Assembly (NCBI GenBank): GCA_947561585.1
Contig: CANNZV010001613.1
Location: 73,785 to 137,784, forward strand
Source of the DNA: Caprella mutica
Taxonomy: Eukaryota > Arthropoda > Malacostraca > Amphipoda > Caprellidae
Direction of reading: 5' to 3'
DNA: 64,000 nucleotides
Shown here in pieces: positions 58,737-64,000 of the stretch; position 1 is the first letter of the stretch, and the number at the start of each line of letters is the position of its first letter. The notes beneath the pieces were generated by a model. That model was not told where the DNA came from, did no database searches, and saw only the letters and a list, made by a program, of their open reading frames with translations. Position numbers and translations under genes: made by a program.

Positions 58737-59340
58737 TAAAGGGTCTTACAGCTCTAGTGCTCCTTAGTGAAGGGTCCTACAGATCTAGTGCTCCTTAGTG
58801 AAGGGTCTTACAGCTCTAGTGCTCCTTAGTAAAGGGTTCTACAGCTCTAGTGCTCCTTAGTGAAGGGTCCTACAGCTCTAGTGCTCCTTAGTGAAGGGTC
58901 TTACAGCTCTAGTGCTCCTTAGTAAAGGGTCCTACAGCTCTAGTGCTCCTTAATGAAGGGTCCTACAGCTCTAGTGCTCCTTAATGAAGGGTCCTACAGC
59001 TCTAGTGCTCATTAGTGAAGGGTCTTACAGCTCTAGTGCTCCTTAGTAAAGGGTCCTACAGTTCTAGTGCGCCTTAGTGAAGGGTCCTACAGCTCTAGTG
59101 CTCTTTAATGAAGGGTCCTACAGCCCTAGTGCTCCTTAGTGAAGGGTCCTACAGCTCTAGTGCTCCTTAATGAAGGGTCCTACAGCCCTAGTGCTCAGAG
59201 GTGAATGGTCTTACAGTCCTAGTGCTCCGTAGTGAAAGTTTTCAATAGCCCTAGTAATTCATAGTGAATTGTTCCGAATTGTTGGGTACTATAGCTCTAG
59301 TGAACCGAATTATTGGGTATTATAGCCTTAGTGGGCGTTA
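58717..59340 (+). repeat. About 17 tandem 31-bp copies of the last codons and stop
   Basis: The first unit is the end of the coding sequence (Tyr-Ser-Pro-Ser-Ala-Pro-stop, tacagtcctagtgctcctta plus g). The unit then repeats every 31 bp through about 59220, each with a tccttag, followed by more degenerate copies to about 59340. It would lie in the 3' UTR. Confidence 0.93.
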
Positions 59341-59456
59341 GTAAAGGGAAAAAGTTATGGTGGTGTCAGAGAAGATCAAGTGGGGTTCACTCCAATTTTC
59401 TTGCGGTGGCACCATTACTTTTTAACGTGACTGTCAGTTGCACCCAAAACAATTTG
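59341..59456 (+). other. Downstream flank of the mucin-like gene
   Basis: Short unique stretch; no poly(A) signal. The nearest AATAAA motifs (about 59499 and 59530) are inside the next element. Confidence 0.4.
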
Positions 59457-60198
59457 GCCCCGACAATTGAGCCCGCATACAATTGAGCCTGCAGGCAATT
59501 GAGCCAATAAAAGTTTGGACAGCACACGCAATAAAAAAGTAGTTAATTTGTTATTACAGTAACAATGGTCTTCAATTAAATAATACTGTAGAGTCTTACA
59601 AAAATAAACGCGGATACAAATCGGAATATAAAGATTTCACTTTTGTTTAAAAATACGATGCGTTTAATTATATTTAACATTTTCTACATCATTAAATTTT
59701 ATTTCTTTGTTACCTGTGTGTTTGTGCGATCAAATGTTCAAGCAAATCAGACCATTTCAATAATAGATGGTGACTACGAAAATAATTCCAATTTAGCACA
59801 TTTTGAGTTTTACTTCCTACAATTTGACTTTGCAAAAGTGAAATCCGTTCTTTAACCCTAAGATGGAAATTTGAAGTTCATGTACATTGTTAATGGATTA
59901 AGTTATGATGTTTTGTTTGAAACAGTGAGTTGAATACAGTTTAGATATTTGGAAATACATTTTGAAATTTGTGTTTTAATCTTCCTTTTTGCTATCGTCT
60001 TTTACATATGGGGTTAAAGACAGGTAAAAAGAAATGAAATTTAATAGAACATTAAGTAAAATAAATAAATCATGTATGCATTTTTTTGCGAAGAAAAATC
60101 CTAATACTCCGGGTTTTAAACGAATCCATTTTCCAGTTTTTTCTGGGCTCAATTGTCTTGGAATCAATTATCTGCCAGATCAATTGTCTTGGGCCCAA
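59457..60198. mobile_element. MULE-like element with CAATTGAGCC subterminal repeats
   Basis: Left end ggccccgacaattgagcccg, with three nearby caattgagcc copies. Right end, inverted, gggcccaagacaattgatct, with three more. The short repeated units at both ends copy the layout of the 4.76-6.13 kb MULE, but with a different unit. The 0.74-kb interior has no convincing frame. No target duplication found. Confidence 0.5.
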
Positions 60199-61092
60199 CT
60201 CTCGGTGCTTTTTTTTTATCTGGATGGCATTATTTTTATTCTACATACCTCCTTTATTTCTCCATTCTATTCTCCATGTTTTCTATTCAAAATAAACACT
60301 GTGGCTGAAAATTGATGTTGTACATATGGGAGAAATAGTCCTTATTTTCTGTATTTTCCAAAAACTATAATCAGTCTCTTATTTATGTTTAGGATTTCTT
60401 TTAATTTTATAATATTTATTTAAGATATTTTTTATTTACTTGATATGTGAAATTATTGGATTATAAGTATAAAGATAAATTTTTTTTTTATCTTATTGAT
60501 TTTTAGACTAATAAATATCGATGATATCGCCGTATAATTATTAAACAATTAAATCAACACAATATTAAAATATATTGTTACCATCTGGTGAAGATTTTTG
60601 AAAACAGTTATATTGATTGAAATTTTTTAACCATGACATAGATATCTATCTGCCTAGATTTAAATTTAATTCAATTAAAACATCAAACTATAATTTGAAA
60701 GTGAACTATTATTTTTATTTTTGTATATAATTTGAATTAAGTAAGTTTACTCTTTTTCAGATTTGTTCTTTATTTTGTTAAAAAAATTTTCGTCGTCTAT
60801 CATATTTTAATTTTAATTTGATTATTTGATATAGGATTATTTAGTAAAAATTTAAAATCATTTATTATTAACTTCTTACAAATATATCCATCAAAATATG
60901 AGATGTAACGTAATGTAATATTTTAATAGCTATACCTTTTCCCGATCTCTTTCTACAGTATTATATATTATATTTTCAATAGAAGCTGAATTTATTTCAG
61001 TAAATAGTTTCTATTTCTATTACATTTAAAGAGTGAGTCATGACTAGTCAATAAATTAACCCTAGTTTTAGACTGGAGTTTGTCTAAATTAA
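60199..61092. other. Intergenic, strongly AT-rich
   Basis: No coding or repeat structure supported. Confidence 0.45.
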
Positions 61093-61155
61093 CCCAGGCA
61101 AGATAGATTTAATCCTGGGATATTCCCTTAATATCCCAGGAATAAATCCTTCTTG
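61093..61155. mobile_element. Truncated CCCAGG-family MITE
   Basis: Starts cccaggcaagatagattt and shares ttcccttaatatcccaggaa and the following taaatcctt with the copy at 8441-8550. The right tip is lost. Confidence 0.6.
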
Positions 61156-61599
61156 TATTTTCAATTTATTGTAAATGTTAAATATTTACAAAACTTATAA
61201 ATGTCATCACACTTATCTTACATTTTTTATTTTAAATTAACATTTTAATTGTGGGGTGGTCTGTAATGTGGTATAACCCTAAATTTAAACTTATAATAAT
61301 CAATAACAATAGAACATTTTGGTATTTAATTTTAAATAATATTAAACTAAAAAGGAATTGTAATTTTAACCTCATATAGTTAGGCACACTCGTAAACTCA
61401 TATAAATCCTCTATAGTGAATATAGTGCGCTGAGTGAGAGAGTAGTCTGTAAAGTGAACAAATGGTGTCCAGTCTGCCATAAAATAGTCATCAGTTTTCT
61501 AAATCTGATGACCATTCATGGGAGACTAAAAAAATTTGTTCACTATTGAAGCTACTTCCTTACTCGGAATACTATATTCACTATAGAGGATTTCATTAT
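61156..61599. other. Intergenic spacer with a cctctatagtgaatatagt motif
   Basis: The motif cctctatagtgaatatagtg (61409) recurs inverted at 61569-61588 (ctatattcactatagagg), forming a loose fold around 61490. No gene seen. Confidence 0.4.
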
Positions 61600-61955
61600 A
61601 GAGGAGTTGTTCCAAAGATATTATACTACAGTAATATACACTACTCTCACGAATTTCTGTTTCAAAAAGCGACATCTGGATTAGAAAGAGGGAACTAGAG
61701 AAACAACAACATTTGGTAATGATCATCTCTTTTTTTCTATTTAATTTAGCTGTATCTATTCTACCGATGTAAAGCTTATTTTCCAGTAAAATAATCTTCA
61801 TTTAGGAATGAAATAAAAGTTAAATATTATTAAACAAACCAAATATTGTTGTGTCTCTAGTTCCCTCTTTTTAATCCAGATGGCGCTTTTTAAAACAGAA
61901 ATTCGTGAGAGTGGTGTGTCTTACTGTAGTAAAATATCTTTGGCTATACTGTAGT
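61600..61955. repeat. Inverted-repeat element, ~100-bp arms
   Basis: 61610-61712 (tactacagtaatatacactac, tctcacgaatttctgtttc, aagagggaactagagaaac) pairs with the reverse complement of 61845-61945. The unpaired loop is about 130 bp. Probably a MITE; tips and target duplication not clear. Confidence 0.65.
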
Positions 61956-63555
61956 AACAGAAACATTCTTTTAATATCACTTTGAATGGAAATTATTTCT
62001 CTATATTGATTATAGTCCTTTTACTAAATTGAGTTTGCAATGAAAATTGAAATATAAAAAAAACATATTCATTGTATTACAACTTTCTATTTTTAAAGCT
62101 ATTAGAGAAAATTATTTAATTAATTTCTAAGACATGAATTAGTAAAGCATTTAACACTTAGAGCACTAATATTTTTTGTCATTAGTTATTGTATAAAAAA
62201 GAAGAAAGAATGCATTAAGTGTTTATTATATATATAAGTATAAATGTATATTTTATGTTTTTATTATCATGTATTCCATATATTATTTTATAATTAAAAC
62301 TTGTAAATAGATTTAAATCATTTGTATAATTTTCACATCGGAAGATATGATAATTATACAAATAATGACAAATTATTTTGTATCTATAATTAATTTATAT
62401 TATTTATTGAAGAACAGATGAAAGAGAATATCATTATATTATGAATTTGATGTAATTGAATATTTCTAAGTTATTACAATTTGTAAGTAAAATATTGTAG
62501 TACTATTATTAATCTTTTTGCTTTATGTGCTTTGATAGAAATTTATTATTCAATTGTAATTAAAATAATTTAAATTTTTCAATCTCTTATTTCTTTGTAT
62601 TAAATTTTTTTCAAGATTATTTATTTCATATTTCAATACTAATTCTTAGATTGTAACTTTTTCTTTCTTCATTTTATTGCTTATTTTTCTCTTCTATTCC
62701 TATACCTCGTCTTCATTTATCATTTCGTTTTCTGTTTCTCTTCTAATTTTGTTTTCATCTTACAAGAAATAACATTTCTATTCTTCTAACAATATTTTAC
62801 CTTTTTAACTTCGATTCCGCTTCATTATTCTCCATTTCATTGGTTTATTTTCTCTTTAAGAATAAATAGAGATATTATCAGTGAATCAAAATATTCAGCT
62901 TGTATCAAAAATATTCCAATATATTTTTTATATCTTGTATAACGACTGTCATTAACAATTAAAAATCTTGTTAACTGAACATATAATAAAGTAAACAATA
63001 ATTCAATTATGTATAAAACAATAAAGAAAAAAATGTGTATATGTTAAATAAAAATAATTACATCACCGTATGATAATTTTGTATTTGAATGACGTGCAGT
63101 TCATCGATTTTATTATTAATCCATGAAGCAATCAATTGCTATAAAATTCTTAATTAATCAATCAAGAATCTCTTTCTCTTCATTTTTCGTTCACTATTCC
63201 TTTTAATCCTTATTAAGTTCAGTGTGAAATTGGTGCTGTAAATAATTATGAAATAGCTTAAAAAAACGTATATTTACTTTACATGTTGTTTAACCAAAAC
63301 TCTGTCTTTTTTTGTACCAGAGACTATGTTCTATACACGCATAAATATATCAAATATTAAAATTGTTTTTTTTTATCCATCTATAATTCCATATTAATTT
63401 ATTAACGACGATTAATAATTAAACTATAATGTCACATTTTATTGGTAAAGTTACATTTTTATCATTAAAATAAAGATCGAAAGTCAAATAGGGTTATTAA
63501 AATTATTTAACACTGTGAAAGAATTACACTACATATAATATCTATTTCATGGAAA
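61956..63555. other. Intergenic, very AT-rich
   Basis: Homopolymer runs and short AT repeats only. No frame or RNA gene that I can support. Confidence 0.5.
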
Positions 63556-63557
63556 AG

Positions 63558-64000
63558 ATTCAAACTCAGCGGGTTATCCATATTATTAAGAGGTTTTCAA
63601 ACTCAAAGTGATATCCATATTATTAAGAGGTTATTCAAACTCAAAGTGATATCCATATTATTAAGAGGTTTTCAAACAAAAGTGATATCCATATTATTAA
63701 GAGGTTATTCAAACAAAAGTGATATCCATATTATTAAGAGGTTATTCAAACTCAAAGTGATATCCATATTATTAAGAGGTTATTCAAACTCAAAGTGATA
63801 TCCATATTATTAAGAGGTAATTTAAACTCAAAGTGATATCCATATTATTAAGAGGTAATTTAAACTCAAAGTGATATCCATATTATTAAGAGGTTATTCA
63901 AACTCAAAGTGATATCCATATTATTAAGAGGTTATTCAAACAAAAGTGATATCCATATTATTAAGAGGTTATTCAAACTCAAAGTGATATCCATATTATT
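63558..64000. repeat. Tandem 38-bp satellite reaching the window end
   Basis: Unit gatatccatattattaagag followed by gttattcaaactcaaagt; about 12 copies. Some units lack ctca (33-34 bp) and two carry taattta in place of ttattca. It continues beyond the window. Confidence 0.95.

Overview
The window looks like a repeat-choked, AT-rich insect chromosome. The evidence is a 12-exon divergent ionotropic receptor (a protostome-specific chemosensory family), a BEL/Pao retrotransposon, introns with GT..AG borders, and a dense load of MITEs, fold-back elements and minisatellites. A hemipteran with an expanded genome would fit, but no single feature fixes the order or species.

Layout. 1-3.9 kb: 3' part of a BEL/Pao element with an open pol frame. 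4.58-7.06 kb: one terminal-inverted-repeat (TIR) transposon with a second, MULE-type element nested in its left TIR; both keep target duplications. 7.7-10.7 kb (minus): a dead RNF14-like RBR ubiquitin-ligase gene with three in-frame stops and two transposons inside one exon. 10.9-15 kb: a 2-kb composite element (tandem arm, tRNA-like core, nested TTAA-type MITE) and a decayed Tc1/mariner-like transposase. 16.4-25.5 kb (plus): an apparently intact ionotropic receptor gene, 653 codons. 26.7-28.3 kb (minus): single-exon RluA-family pseudouridine synthase (RPUSD2-like), convergent with the receptor. 29.4-33.4 kb: a mesh of palindromes plus a 4 x 111-bp tandem repeat. 34.1-35.9 kb (minus): 5'-truncated LINE with a 44-nt poly(A). 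36-41.5 kb: further TIR elements, including a hAT-type MITE. 45.0-58.7 kb (plus): a 7-exon gene, joined in phase, for a 538-aa mucin-like single-pass membrane protein with an NPxY tail. 58.7-64 kb: its 3' array, a MULE-like element, AT-rich sequence and a 38-bp satellite that runs off the end.

The most striking pattern is in the last gene. Separate tandem arrays start exactly at its exon edges: 86 copies of the exon 3 splice acceptor, 16 copies of the exon 4 end with its donor, a purine-rich array at the exon 6 donor, 36 copies of a 22-bp unit before exon 7, and about 17 copies of the stop-codon region. The two splice-site arrays supply dozens of duplicate acceptors and donors, only some of them frame-compatible.

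A second recurring theme is a family of elements with CCCAGG/CCTGGG termini and 2-bp target duplications. They range from 80 bp to 2.2 kb, and two large members share a tRNA-like core but carry different tandem or fold-back arms. All calls come from reading the sequence; no database search was possible.
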